A DNA stretch of 64,000 bases from Paragonimus westermani (lineage: Eukaryota; Platyhelminthes; Trematoda; Plagiorchiida; Troglotrematidae). Under the pieces are notes generated by a model that saw nothing but the letters and a program-made list of their open reading frames with translations, did not search any database and was not told the origin of the DNA. Positions within the stretch are counted from its first letter, which is position 1. Every line of letters starts with the position of its first letter. The position numbers and the translations under genes are program-made. The stretch is from assembly GCA_008508345.1 (NCBI GenBank), contig QNGE01000844.1, positions 89,600 through 153,599 of the forward strand, written 5' to 3'. Shown here piece by piece: positions 49,850-62,780 of the stretch.

Positions 49850-52007
49850 GAACAGCGGCATGACTGAATATTTCCGTGAGATTATCTCTGATGTAACCGG
49901 AATTCTAAAGTTCCTGCTATACAAGAGTTGTCCTGTTGGTGCTACCTTCCCTCCTGGCAATCTAAATGCATGTTTGGAAAATATAGGGGAGGACCTCATG
50001 TCATTAGAGATTTGGTGTCAAAATTGGCCAATGAAATTTTCAGCCAATAAATACACTATCGTTGCGCATGGTTGTCACGTACCAGATGGCTCTATTAAGG
50101 TGAATGGTCACAGCATATCAATTGTCAACTCAGTACGTGACCTGGGTTTGCGCTACTCAAATTCATTCAAATTCGCAGAACATATATCCTTCCTAGTCGT
50201 TAAAACCAGACGGACGATAGGTTACATTAAACACTCATTCTTTCTACCTGCTGCACGGTTGCACCTTTATAAACTATGCGTACGACCCCAGTTCGAGTAC
50301 TGCACGTTCATATATGGCCACCTGCGAGAGTCGGATAGGCCAGCTCTGGAAAGCCTCCAATGTGCATTCACGAAAGGTTTATTGAGTTATTCGTCTCCTC
50401 TGAGCTAAAGAAAACGGAACCGGACGCTTGTACTCGATCCTCTCTGGTTGCGGTGACTCAAGCTCAACCTTTCACTCATGTATAGTTTGGTCTATGGCAG
50501 TAAATTCACCGCCAGCCTCGCGACTAGCTTACAACGCAGGCCAAAGTACAAACGCAGAAACACGGACTACATCTTGGTAGCTCTTAAATCTCGGAAAATA
50601 TTGCGTTCAAATTTTTTCCTGGTAAACTAATCCTACATTTGAAACACACTCCCGTATGCAATTAGGTCCAGTAAGAATATACACCAATTCAAACGAAACT
50701 TATAAACTTTCCTAACAATGACGGACGTCATGTCCATTTTCAAGCTTTACTTGTCTGAGGACGTTATCTTCGAAAACGGACCTAATAACATCTGACGAAA
50801 AACCCCCTGTTTTGGGTAATGTTAAGTCACGCACCTCTCGAATCGATCAAAACTACCGCTTTCAGGGTAGATCTTGTACTTTCAGACTTGCCAGAGAACA
50901 CGATAACATGTCTAGAGGCAACACGTATAAGTGTCAGTATACATGCCCGTTAGTAAAAACCCAAACGTTCTGGCACACTCTTACCCCATACTTGTTGATA
51001 GCTTGTGTGTGTGAGTTGCAAACCACCATGCAGAAGCTGGACATGCTAAAATCGTTAAAAAAATCAACCTGTTTGTCTCCTGACTGCATAATAACCTCGA
51101 GTCGCAACTCTTCCTTTTCCTCCACTGATAGACCACCCGGCAACCTCTCGGTATTGTCAGACACGCTTCTCATTCTTTATACCGTCTGTACAAGGATAAT
51201 AGACACCTAAATTTGGCAATAATCGTACCCTAGGAATAGCTTATTATCGATCTCCTCTCACGTTATTCAATAGCAGCTGTTCGCATGTGGTATATATGCC
51301 ATTAATCAACAAAATGCTATTAACGTCACGTAGGAGGTTATGTCAGAATATCACATGTTCCATCGTCCGTCATAGCTCACATAGTTCGTTCCACACTATC
51401 CCGTTTATCGCATAATTCCTTTCTCCATTCCTGGTTTCACTGATACATCCCGCGCGAAAAAACATCCCACCCCGCCCGGACTCTTAAAATTCCGCAGTGA
51501 TTGTGCATATCGCGAGCTCCTCGAAATTCTTAGGACGTCCGGTTGAGAGGTCCATGCATTCCTCGCGAAAGTATATGCGTTCCCACCTCGCCCATATTAT
51601 GAAGAATTTTCTGTGCTTTTTTTCAGGACTATCCACATGGAATAATTGTCAAACTCTTCGCCAATACATTTTCTCCATCCTCCAACCACCGTTTTTTTGG
51701 CACGACCTTGAGCATCAGGCCTGCGATAACCTTGTGCAGTCCAAATTGATGTAACAAATCAATTATTCTATCGAATTGTGGAGACCCCAAGCACTATCTT
51801 CTCAGAACCATGAAACTCGAAGTTTTCTGCCTAGACTTGAATTTCCCCTCATATAATGTCTGTTTTTCTCTGTTTTGTTGCTCTACTCACACAGCTGACT
51901 CGTTGTACAATTTTCAAATTTGGTGTTCAATTGTGTATATGCTAAAAATCATTGCGTTGTTCACGCTCTCCTGAGTGTGTTTCTCACAAATGCGTCGAGA
52001 AATATAC

Positions 52008-52050
<43 letters not shown>
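49850..52050 (+). mobile_element. CR1-like LINE B, 3' fragment with (ATT)n tail
   Basis: RT C-terminal frame (49860-50408) followed by decayed text ending FENGPNNI, parallel to FECGPRNI of LINE A, then a long 3' UTR and TCTCACAAATGCGTCGAGAAATA before an ATT repeat of about 42 bp (52009-52050). Same orientation and family as LINE A. Confidence 0.8.
49860..50408 (+). pseudogene. CR1-like LINE B RT thumb and C-terminus
   Basis: 182 codons. LEIWCQNWPMKFSANKYTIVAHG, SIVNSVRDLGLRYSNSFKF and RTIGYIKHSFFLPA...LYKLCVRPQFEYC are the conserved post-FADD region of CR1 and Jockey-type RTs. The motif A-C palm is absent, so the copy is 5'-truncated. A stop after YSSPLS separates it from the end of the domain. 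Confidence 0.82.
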
Positions 52051-53699
52051 CCATCTCTTGACCGTTAACGGACAAGATACCAATAGTATCAGTGTTAGTG
52101 CACTCGTTCAGATCGCGCAGCCTCATTGGTTGCTGCATAATAAATTCACATCACCTTCATTTTTGTATGCTAAATTCTCTAGAACAGCAGTGTTTCGGTA
52201 GTTGCCATTGGGAGTGTTGGTCAACAATTCCAGCGACTGTTTAAATTTTTAAGACCGACTGAATTCCCTGCGGATACGCGTATTCATTGGCGGCTTGCGT
52301 ACGGTTGCAAGAAAGCTTCTGTTACAGTGTCTCACTAGAGTTTTGATTCGCAGTCTCCGAAGTCTGGTCGTTTTCACAGTGTGTTTACTGATTCGTCAGT
52401 CTTCTTATTACGGCTTCTGAGTTGCATCAGCTTGAGGCATAGAAATTCTGGATGCGCAGATCACCGAGCGTAGGAAGTATCTCAATATAGTGGGCTGGTG
52501 ATGAACAACCAGTACACAGGGGAAGAATCCGCAACACAGAGGGATCCTCCAGCTACGTCTAAAAAGCAATGAATTCTTATTTTCATCACCTTTAAGGGGC
52601 AGTTAAAAGTACTGTAGAGAACACAGACCCACCTACTATCTTCAGCTATTCCAGTAACAATCAGGGAAACATCTTGGTGGCTGTGATCCTCAATCTGTTA
52701 GATACCTGTTGTGATTACGAATTAGCGAAGATAGATAATTTTGAAGAATGTTCCAGGGGTTGAGTGCACTAATTATCTACGTCAAATATGTCCAGGTCCT
52801 AGTACGCTTCCGGCGGGAGCGTACCCCACGCACACTTAACATTCAAGTTACTAGGTGTCGGCACGATGTTGTCAAATCCGGATGTGAGACTGCTCTTGAG
52901 AACAGCAATCACTCTCCTCAGCTTCAAAGACCGTACAGAGAAACGGAACCACCGAAGAGGTTTTCTCGTAACCATGGTCGAATGGGTAACGTTACGACCG
53001 AACCGTCTTTAAGCAAAGCATAGTGAAATGACGACCTCAAAAGTAGGAACAAGATTTTGATTGACAGTTGCATGGCACTAGTTTGCAAACAATAAAACCT
53101 GTAAAATGATTTGCTGCACACTTTAAATGTACTGACCGACATCAACAGCGAACATGTCCCGTAACTCACGCATCGACTGCTTAAATTTGAAGAACATTAC
53201 AAAATGAGTACGGAAAGCTACCACACAAGTCACCTTAATAACGCAAACAGAACAGCAAATGTGGACCTTTGATGAAACACGACAAATGAATGCAAATGTG
53301 TTACACATTGATCTCCAAACGGGTAAAACAATACATACGGTTGAGGAATTACTGTTAAGTTGCAAATCTGAGAAGGAGTTACATAAAAAGGGGCCAAATA
53401 AAAATTGACGCATCAGAAGCGTCTCGGAAGAACTTCCTAACAGTTCTGACAACCGCGCTAGAAAGATAGGCTACTGCCCCTGGAAGTTGTGTGGGGACAG
53501 AAATTGTCCACATCTGGTAGATGTTCGCGTTGTCAGAATGTTAATGTGTGTGTTTGTAATGTCGTCTTAACTGCAGCTAGCTGATTATTTTAGAAAGCAT
53601 AAAGTAAGTCTTTTATGCCGTGGGAAATTATTTTGCTTTAATGTTTAGAAGATTGTTATGAAGGGCGCTAAATATCACGGTAATTTGGTGGCAAGATAC
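52051..53699. other. Stretch with no recognised gene
   Basis: The longest frame is 53123-53452 (-), Cys/Val/Phe-rich and unassigned. Confidence 0.4.
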
Positions 53700-53950
53700 T
53701 TTACCGTGCAATCAAAAGCAGCAGGCGAGTACGGATTGGACTTGAGTTGTATAGCGGAGCGTGTTGCTGTACTGTTGACATCGTTTTGACTTTTTTTGTG
53801 TGTCTTGTGTATGGCTTACTGGGCCCTCGGCTCATGCTCGTTTGCGTTGTTCTTTTATTACAAGGCTGCTGGTAAGACCCCAAACCTCATAATAACGTTG
53901 TTCCGCAATAACGTAAGTTTGCTTACGGAACGGTCGGCATGCGTGTTACA
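53700..53950 (+). repeat. TGTAAC...GTTACA repeat, copy 4
   Basis: 251 bp, eroded 5' end (TTTACCGTGCAATC) and intact GTTACA end. GGCTTACTGGGCC and CTCATG are conserved. Flanks ATAC/ATAA again match in three of four bases. Confidence 0.65.
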
Positions 53951-54644
53951 ATAAGTTGACGAGATAGAGGAAATTTGCAATTTGGCCGACGGATGAATTT
54001 AGCAACGAACTTTTGGTGAACGTGGATAGTACAAGTTGTAAACCATTCTTCAATAAATTTAGCATTCACTAATCCGTGAAATGTGCTCTGATCGCTGCTA
54101 CGGATGTGAAGCTGTAAAACCATCACAATATTTAACTGATAACACTTTGTATCTGGCAGCACTGTGGACGAGTGGCTGCAAATTCACGTGATGATCTTCA
54201 GCCATAATGGCATTGTTAGCCAACGTGCTCTGTTTGCTCTATTCGCTGCTCGGTGTAATCAAGCATAAGCTGGGTTGGCAGTATGGTTCAAAAACTGTCC
54301 GTAAGTTTATGCAGTTAACCGGATCCCAAGTGAGTGGCATTTCGTGACTTTCAAGAAGAAAATGGTTAATTAAAGAGGGAAGCAAGCTCTTCCATTAAGA
54401 AGCATGGTTTGGCGTACTGACATCTATGTTTGACAGTCAGCCTCTGCGCATTCTATAAGTACAAAGGCATGGTCTAAGTTTGAAGTAAGATGAAAGTTTT
54501 GGGATGCATTTGTCAAAAGGACAGCATTTTCTTTAAAACTACCCCACTACGGTGACTACAGGGCACATCCAATTGACTACTCTTTTCCAATCGTGGCAGT
54601 TTTACATTGCAGAACATAACGGGGGGCAAGCCTGTCTGTGGTGA

Positions 54645-54735
54645 GGCCGCCTCGGCTATCTCAGTGGACTGGTGCGTGAAATAAATGACAGCTCTGAAAA
54701 TCGGGCTTCTTTTCCAGGGGTTCATACCCCACAGT
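54645..54735 (+). repeat. tRNA-like (SINE head-like) sequence
   Basis: GGCTATCTCAGTGGACTGG resembles a tRNA D-arm/A box, and GGGGTTCATACCCC 60 bases later is a good B box with a four-pair T-stem. A clean acceptor stem and anticodon arm are not evident, so a tRNA-derived SINE head is more likely than a tRNA gene. Confidence 0.4.
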
Positions 54736-57700
54736 ATGGCCAACCTTTGATGGTGCACTTTGTAATCGACTCGACCCGGATTTATACCGGTGGCAATAAC
54801 TTCTCTACGGAAGGTGCTGCTTACGAACAAATTATAGTAAGCAAGCCGCTGCATTATGGAGGAGGCAGCTAGTGTTTTTCAATCCATAGTTGAAGGCGAG
54901 TTTCTCTGACTGTTTTGTTTTTGTTCCCCTAAGTGTTCTGTCTCGAGTTGTTGAATTCTGGTAGCTCCTTATAAACGTCTCAGATCTCGAGTTGACTTAG
55001 TTCTCCAGGAGCAGTTTGGTTTATTGTTTATAAGTTAGGCTACTTCTGATGCTTTGCAAACTTCCTCCCTGGGACGTGTCCCAGGTCTCTTGCCCTTGCC
55101 TTAACGAGCAGTATAGCAGCAAGATGGCGCCCGATGTATAGTTTTAAAACCTTCGGCACGCGTAAACACAGAACTCTATAAAACGTCTGGAACACTCTGA
55201 ATTGCACTGAGCTGTGTATAATGCAGTCTTGGGGAGAAATCTGCTTAGCCTGCAAAACAGATCAAAGTCCGTAGTGGTTGTTTCACACAGCTCTCTTTTT
55301 GACACCTATCCCTCAGGTGGAATCACCAGTCAGACCAGTTTGCTGCGAAAGCAGCGGCTAAGCAGCACAAAAACTCGAGAAGGAGTGACTACACTCCGAT
55401 CACATTCTGCAAGCAACCGGTTCAACGCCATTCATGCCAACGACGACTGACCCTGAAAAACACACTGCGGTCTCCCGGAAACTTCAAAAGTGTAGTAGGG
55501 TTGCTTGAGTGCTGGAAATTTGAACTACTGGTAAGGATATAATATCAGGAAAACCGGTATTTACTATGCGTGCAGGATAGCTGTAAATTTTCAAGTGCAC
55601 CAACTTCTCAGAAGCCTGACAAATGTAGAAGCAGTTCTCGCATGAGGCTCGCTTATATAACATCACGGCCAGCCTGCAAGAACAGTTGGACGCATACAGA
55701 GTCCTTATGAAGGCACACTAGAGATTGGTAGGGACGCAGTTACCCACGCCTCGGAACCGTTCATGGAGAGTCCCAAACTTGAGGAGGCATCAAAATGAAA
55801 ACTGATGCAATGTTCTGCGAAATTAAAGAACATACGCAGCGACAACGTGACGTCAAACGCACAGACTTGACTGGTGGACTGTACTTAGCGTCGAAACGAA
55901 TCGTTCTGGACCGTTTTTGTCCAAATTCTGGGACAACATTTGGGTTCTGATATTAACTGAAGCTGACACGATAGCTATGAATCTACTTGGCATGAGTCTC
56001 AAACATGTTAGCCATGCGTCGCAAAACTGGCAGATATGTGGCGATGTCAGGTAAACCAGAAATCAAAAGTGAACATCTTGAAACAAACCAAGATCAGGAG
56101 GCTAACCGCGGTTCCAAGAAAAAATACGACGATGCAACAGCTTAATGGGGTCAGTCATCAAGGAGGCGATTGGTTTGCGTCGGGCCTGGTTTAGAATCTC
56201 ATGCCCTTAAGGTGGACTCATCGTCCAGCGTTGCTGCAAACCCGTTAAGCAGTAATAAAGCCGTTTCATCGCCGCTGAAAGGTACACCCTTGTATGTTTG
56301 TAGGTTGCTCAGTGAAGGGGGGACGAGATGCACGCAGCGACCCACTGTATAAACATTCGCAATGCTGGTAGCCACGGTGCCTGAAATGATTGCCCTTCAT
56401 TGATTAAGAGTTCTGTGAAGCAGTCACCCGTTAAATGTCTCTGCAGTTGTGTAGGAATTCAAACCGTTCACAGTCTTCTTCAAGCCAACCGTACAGTGAT
56501 GGTCGCTGGGGCATATTGACACCAGAAAGTGACACCAGAGTCAAACGAAACATTGACGAAGTCATTCTAGACTGCTCGCCGGTCAAGCTTTCGCCCGCCA
56601 GTTCTGAGGGATAGCAATGTCTCAAAGTCAACTAGTTATTGGGATCCGTATGCAACAAAGTTATACACTATAAACTGCCCAAACTTGTCAACGATTCCAC
56701 ATCAACGCATGTTGGTGTGGCCACAAAATTGGTCACAACTCATCTCAACAACATCACAAAGGCACCGCCTGCGGCACACCTCAGAAACGGTGATCAAATG
56801 ATGAATTATTTTCTCGCCCATATCTACTCTCTCGTTGAAGGTGGCACACAAATTTTGACAGTTACACTTGGTTGACTATAAGAAACTAATTAGGGCGGCT
56901 GGTGAAAAGGCCTGCAACCCATCAGTTTCCATGGAGGACGTCGGCATTCAGTGAGCACATTACGTTGGAAACCATCGAGCTGCCACGAAAAGGAACATCT
57001 TCCAAAAACTAGTCTGAGGAAGAGGTCGAAAGTCATGAGTTCCCTGCAATTTCAGGAGAGTTCCGGCATCATTGTAAAACTCGGAAAGCACATACTCTTC
57101 AGAGAGTTTTTGTTGAATTCGGGGTAAGCAGAAGAGCCCGAAGAGAAAAAGTTTAGGTTCGATGGGACATGTGACAGTAAACAGAACATTAGAAAGTATC
57201 ATGGTTGAGCCCAATTCAGGCTTTTTTCGGGAAAAAAGATTGGCACCAAACTTTTTCGTGAGAGAGACCACGTCGATTAACATGGAAGTAGTGGACACGT
57301 TTACGACATTGTTTAGATACGTTCATCGTTCGAGAAATGTCGTGCCTGAAATTGTTTGTCCTGGAGGATGATATTGTGGTGGATGGATACACTGCGCCGC
57401 ACACAGATAAATGAGAGATATCTTATTCAAACAGCACGAAATCAACAGGATCGGACAACATTCATTCAACTGTCCCAAAATCGCTGGCAAGATCTCTGTC
57501 GTCGTTCTTTGCCAACATGTTCAATATCACGATAAACACAGGTTCATCGGAGAAGGACCGAAATAATCTGACGACGCGAAAAATACTTATATGCAACGCG
57601 TAGATAGCAATGTACCAGATATGAAAGGAAAACAATCTGGACAAAATGTTTAGACTTGTCTTACGCATGTTGGAGCAGCAGAAATGGTTCCGACTGTTAC

Positions 57701-58185
57701 AACACACTGTTTGAGGCGGTGAAGACCTGAGAGGTACGACGGACAGATGGATTGACGTGAGTGTGACTTTTGACTTACAATTACTCCGGTAGGCAAAGTC
57801 TCACAAGTCTGAGATGCAAAATCCTCTCAGCGTGACCATGTGCCGTTCAGCTGGTGTGGCTGAATCCGGTCAAGAGGTATTGCTTCACTTCCGTTTCAAA
57901 CCTTCGATAACTTTATGACCTGGCGGGCAACGATAACGAGAAATGGCTAGCGCACAAATATACAAATCAGGGACACGTAGCACAGAGCTTCACAATACCT
58001 GAAAACCCTAGAAGGACAAAAAATACCTTGACATATAGCTCAGAAAGTATTTGCTCTCAAACCAAGGGCAACGTAACAGACCAACGTCCGTTTCAGAAGA
58101 TCCCACTTGAATTGGCACATTGAAAGTGAAGTGGACCAGCCGGAGACGGAGGGGAAACGTGCGCCAGGATTGAGTTTCAGCCTGC
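54736..58185. other. Stretch with no recognised gene
   Basis: Only short frames (up to 112 codons at 56960-57298, minus strand, unassigned). Confidence 0.4.
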
Positions 58186-58787
58186 TCTGGCGTGAAAAGA
58201 ATAAAATTTAAATTTACAAATTAATTTTTAAGGATATTTCGAAAACTAAACCATTTTTGAGAAGAACAGACCTTCCTCAACAAATAACCTGGGCAAATGT
58301 GAGGCGGCCCGGCGGCTTTTTGTTTTGGCAGCGCTCGTGTCCAACTGCAGTCCCAAACCATGGGCAGACTAGTGTTTGTGAAGTGCTAGAGAGGATGATG
58401 CCAACGCGGTATTTGTCGGACAAACTGGACCACCCATCCACGACGGGTACATAACGAATTAGCACGGCTGTTTGTGTGGGTCACCCTACTGCTCGGAATG
58501 TAGGATGAAGTATCAAAAAAACGCCAAACCACACTCAGACATCAGGCACGATGTGCCAGCGCAGTTATTGGTACAGATATGGCCATGGCAAGATTGTCGG
58601 TTTGATTGCCTGAAATTTTCAGTCAGATATGTCTTGTCAAGAGGACGCCTACGGAAGCCAACTTGGTTTTCGTATTCACAGATGATAAACGATCGGCTGT
58701 GGAATATTGTTGACTAGCAAACCTGAGTGTTGTCGTCAGAAAATTATTTGAACGCATGTTAAAAGAGAAGATTGGCATCGGGAAGTC
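58186..58787 (+). repeat. Left arm of a 602-bp inverted repeat
   Basis: Outer end TCTGGCGTGAAAAGAATAAA followed by an AT-rich block. Inner end ...GGGAAGTC at 58787. It matches the right arm (61555-62156, reverse complement) with only two differences seen, both within 20 bases of the inner end. It encodes two short frames (58257-58454 and 58472-58717) that reappear exactly in the right arm. A short reading VFVGQTGPPI in another frame recalls GIY-YIG text but lacks support. Confidence 0.93.
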
Positions 58788-61554
58788 ACCAGGCGAGGGC
58801 CGTCATCAGGTCCTAATTCTAACATTTAAAATTTATGGTTGGATATTTGGTCGAAAGTTCCATCATTAAAACCGTCACGTCCTGGGCGCCGGCTTGTTTC
58901 TCAGTATAAGAGAAGAACCGACACTCTGCCACCAATCGCTGGCATGGAGCAAAATATTTACAGCACAAGAATTTGGACCTAATTCAATCCCTGTGATGTT
59001 TTCAAATCCGTTAGAAACCCCACCAACCTCAAGCCCACTTTCTTAGTTTCTTCTAATCTGTCTTTGCTGCCTTCGGCTCTCGAATCAATACACACACAGA
59101 ATAAATACCTGCTTCCTGAGGCCAGTGGAAACTTGCTGTGGTTTAGTTCCAGCTGCACTGGTGAACAAGATGTCAACATACTGCTTGACGCCTACCAGGG
59201 ATCTAACGTTTTCTCGTATCCACTTCCACCGTTTCTCTTATTATCTCTTTGAGGCGCTTTCTACCTTGTCATATGCCTATATTACTGTTAAAGGCTTAAT
59301 AGCAAGTTCAAGGTTGTTAAGTTTGCGTGCCTGCTGACAAAAACCGTAGGCACTTCAGTTTACCCCTCGGTGTATGACTCCCAGAAACTGGTATTCTCAG
59401 GTGGCCACCATAGTTGGTGACAATCTGTGTACTGTGTGTGCTAAATATATGAAAACTAGCCCACACATATGTTGCTGTGGCTGCCAACGTCGGACTCACA
59501 GGGCATGTTGACGCCAAATCGCAGCTGCGCCTCATAAAACGTCAACACACGACGCAATTGGTCCTCTCGTTTTTCTTAGTGATAAGCACGGACCTTACTG
59601 TTCTGTGAAGAACGTTACCCACATTTTTAGCTGTCCTGTTACGGGTTGTGATGCTCAATCAAAAACCGAACATTTAGCGAACAACTTCTGTTATCAGACA
59701 AGCGGTGAGCTGAATCTCGTCACGGTGATTACTAGAACTTCGTTTTTGCGTGAGAGCTTAATAATTATGATGCTGACCACTGAGGTCCATCAGACAACTC
59801 CTCCCTATTACTAGTTCCCACCGTTGATCACAGCGTGCGGGTGGAGCGCTGCAGCAAAAGAACCGGTGGAACTAATTATTTTGCACTGAAAAGCCTGTTG
59901 GCCATGAAAACTGAACCTCCCAGTAAAGTAAACAAGAAAGACAATGCAAGCGGTAGAGAGATCAGCTTCAGAAACACGGGAGTTCAGTTTGTCACCGGTG
60001 CAAATTCCAAGATTTCTGGTGACTCACAGTTTGTAGCCGATTGTGGCATTTCACAAGTGAGGCGTAGACACCACGGCTGTCACTCGTCACTAACAGTATG
60101 GCCGTGCCAAGGTTGGAAGAATGCTTCAATTCGGCAAGAATTCAACAGCTTTCACGGCCTAAATCAACCGTTATTACAAAGTTTCCCCGAATGTTGTAGG
60201 TAATCTTCGAAATCACTCGATACACTGGGACAGCACTCACAATAGCATACCTACTTTGGAATCTTGCCTCAACGCACGTGCGCTTGAAATCAGACCTTTC
60301 ATACCTAGAAATAGTCAGGAGAAGGGAGTTGGAGCAACAGTCCGGCCGAAATCAAATCGTACGCTAGGGTCGTCCAATTCGACGTCGGCTCCAGACGATG
60401 ACCTTTCTTGGAGGCGATCCGCTAGAGATAGAACTCTCCTCAACAAATAATAATACCTCTTAAGAGAGGTATTATGTACACTATGGTATAAGAAATGCTG
60501 GAACAAAGCCTATTTACGAATTCAGACGTATCAAAACTGAAGGGATTGGAATTTTTCACCGCTGGCATGTCCAGCATGGTTCCGAATGTACGACCGCCTG
60601 TGCAACCATCCATGAAGCAGTTGAGCAACAGATAGTGATGAACAAACGATCTAAACTAATTAGTGCATGACCGGACCACAGTTCCGCCTTACTGCTGAAC
60701 AGATTATCATGGTGAATAAATAGACAACGTTAGCAGCTTTGACCGACAGACCGTTTTCAGGAAGTGGATTGTAATTCGCTGCCGAACAAGCTAACAAGGA
60801 ACTATAGTCACGTAACGCGTCACTCATACTTAGCAGATTTCTTCTAATCAACCAACCGGTTCAAGAACAGTGCGAATGATCCGAATACCAGAGAAGGTGA
60901 TGCACACACTTTTCATGCAACTTACAATAATTGGCAGTTGGCGCAATAGGACAAAGACATATGAGTCAAGGTCCGACAAACGGTCGGGAAGCCGGGGGGT
61001 AGAGTATACTATGGTAAACACCTGGGAAGGATAGGGTCTGGTCGGATTTTTGTAGAGTTGAACTTTGAAGACCGATGAAATTTCATGGTTCGGACTTGCA
61101 GGAAGAGGATCACCTTCACAGAAAGCCTCTTAGAAACCAAAAGAGAGCTGGAAGATCTTCACTTCGTACTCCAACGCCTGAACCAACATTTAGTAGCTCA
61201 GCGGATAGAGGTGTCCCTGGACAATTTCTGTCATGAAACAGGCTTTCGCTAGTTTCTTACGAGTCGGCTTCAGCCCACCTTTAGTTGAACTATCGACTGT
61301 ACTAAGAGTTTCCACCCATTCACGGACCACGGTACCAGACAGTGGATTAGTCACACATGGAGGATTTACAATTACACCAAATGACCAGAGCTGCAGGTAT
61401 ACAAACTTCGTTAACAAGCTTTCTCAGTCAAGATTGCCTCATAAGAGAAGGAAATTTGACTTCATGGAAGTTGCATAGGCATGGACCTGGAGAGATATGA
61501 AGGGCGTAGAAGTAAAATTAACAAGCATGAAATTTTTAGAGGAAGCATGGGATC
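58788..61554. other. Spacer between the inverted-repeat arms, unrecognised
   Basis: 2767 bp. No transposase or RT motif is visible. The longest frame is 59835-60203 (+, 122 codons, unassigned). It contains the hairpin at 60450-60475. Confidence 0.5.
60450..60475. other. Perfect 11-bp stem hairpin
   Basis: ATAATACCTCT-TAAG-AGAGGTATTAT. No U-run or known partner element is seen, so its role is unknown. Confidence 0.6.
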
Positions 61555-62156
61555 GACTTCCCAATGCCGATCTTCTCTTTTAACATGCGTTCAAATAATT
61601 TTCTGACGACAACACTCAGGTTTGCTAGTCAACAATATTCCACAGCCGATCGTTTATCATCTGTGAATACGAAAACCAAGTTGGCTTCCGTAGGCGTCCT
61701 CTTGACAAGACATATCTGACTGAAAATTTCAGGCAATCAAACCGACAATCTTGCCATGGCCATATCTGTACCAATAACTGCGCTGGCACATCGTGCCTGA
61801 TGTCTGAGTGTGGTTTGGCGTTTTTTTGATACTTCATCCTACATTCCGAGCAGTAGGGTGACCCACACAAACAGCCGTGCTAATTCGTTATGTACCCGTC
61901 GTGGATGGGTGGTCCAGTTTGTCCGACAAATACCGCGTTGGCATCATCCTCTCTAGCACTTCACAAACACTAGTCTGCCCATGGTTTGGGACTGCAGTTG
62001 GACACGAGCGCTGCCAAAACAAAAAGCCGCCGGGCCGCCTCACATTTGCCCAGGTTATTTGTTGAGGAAGGTCTGTTCTTCTCAAAAATGGTTTAGTTTT
62101 CGAAATATCCTTAAAAATTAATTTGTAAATTTAAATTTTATTCTTTTCACGCCAGA
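61555..62156 (-). repeat. Right arm of a 602-bp inverted repeat
   Basis: Reverse complement of 58186-58787. Flanks differ (CTGC on the left outside, AATT on the right outside), so no target-site duplication is visible. Confidence 0.93.
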
Positions 62157-62365
62157 AATTCTCGCCTTCTCGAAGAGGAACACCCTCCACCATGTAGACG
62201 CTGCCCACGAGGAAAACCTCGTTGTTGGGCCGCCAAATTAGAGAGGACACTTTGTAGGAAAAAGAAAAATTGGCTATCAAAAAAAACAGCTGGTCCCAAG
62301 AGTAATTAAGTGAATCAGTGGTTAAGTCAAATCGAGTCAAAACCAAAGAGTTATCGGTTTCGTAA

Positions 62366-62396
62366 CGTTTCGACCATCTCATAGAGCCTTTATCAA
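62366..62396 (-). ncRNA. Degenerate hammerhead-like motif 3' of Penelope-like element 2
   Basis: Minus strand TTGATAA ... CTCTATGAGA ... GTCGAAACG resembles the CTGATGA-stem II-GAAAC core that Penelope-like elements carry in their terminal repeats. The first core base and one further core base deviate and helix III is unclear, so it is probably inactive. Confidence 0.35.
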
Positions 62397-62780
62397 GCGA
62401 TTTCAATCAGAAAATTCACATTGCACAAGCTTCAGATGAGGTGGACATCACCTGCCACGTGTGTGTTCATTACGCGGTATGGGGACAGTCTACAAATGGA
62501 ATGTATGGGTTCACAATTCACCTGAGGTCACCGCGTGACGACTCCAGCTGCAAACAGGGCTAGATAGTTGGCGCATGCTCTGCGTGCATGTGTGCGATCA
62601 ATCTACTTGCCTGTGGACTGTTTGGGATAGGGTGGGTGACAGGGATGTTGCAGACCTATTCCAACGTGGTAACATTGTTGTCCACTCAGTAAATCGTGCC
62701 AAACAACTGACAATTCCAGGTCATCGGGGCGATTCACCGTTTGTAGTTTACTAACAATCGGCAAGGCTTCTGGCAGACGT

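Noticed and set aside
58410..58470. VFVGQTGPPI reading in the inverted repeat, suggesting a GIY-YIG nuclease
   Set aside because: No arginine helix, catalytic glutamate or upstream RT, and a stop follows within a few codons.
61188..61213. tRNA A-box-like TAGCTCAGCGGATAGAG
   Set aside because: No B box or T-arm at the right distance, so neither a tRNA gene nor a SINE head could be supported.
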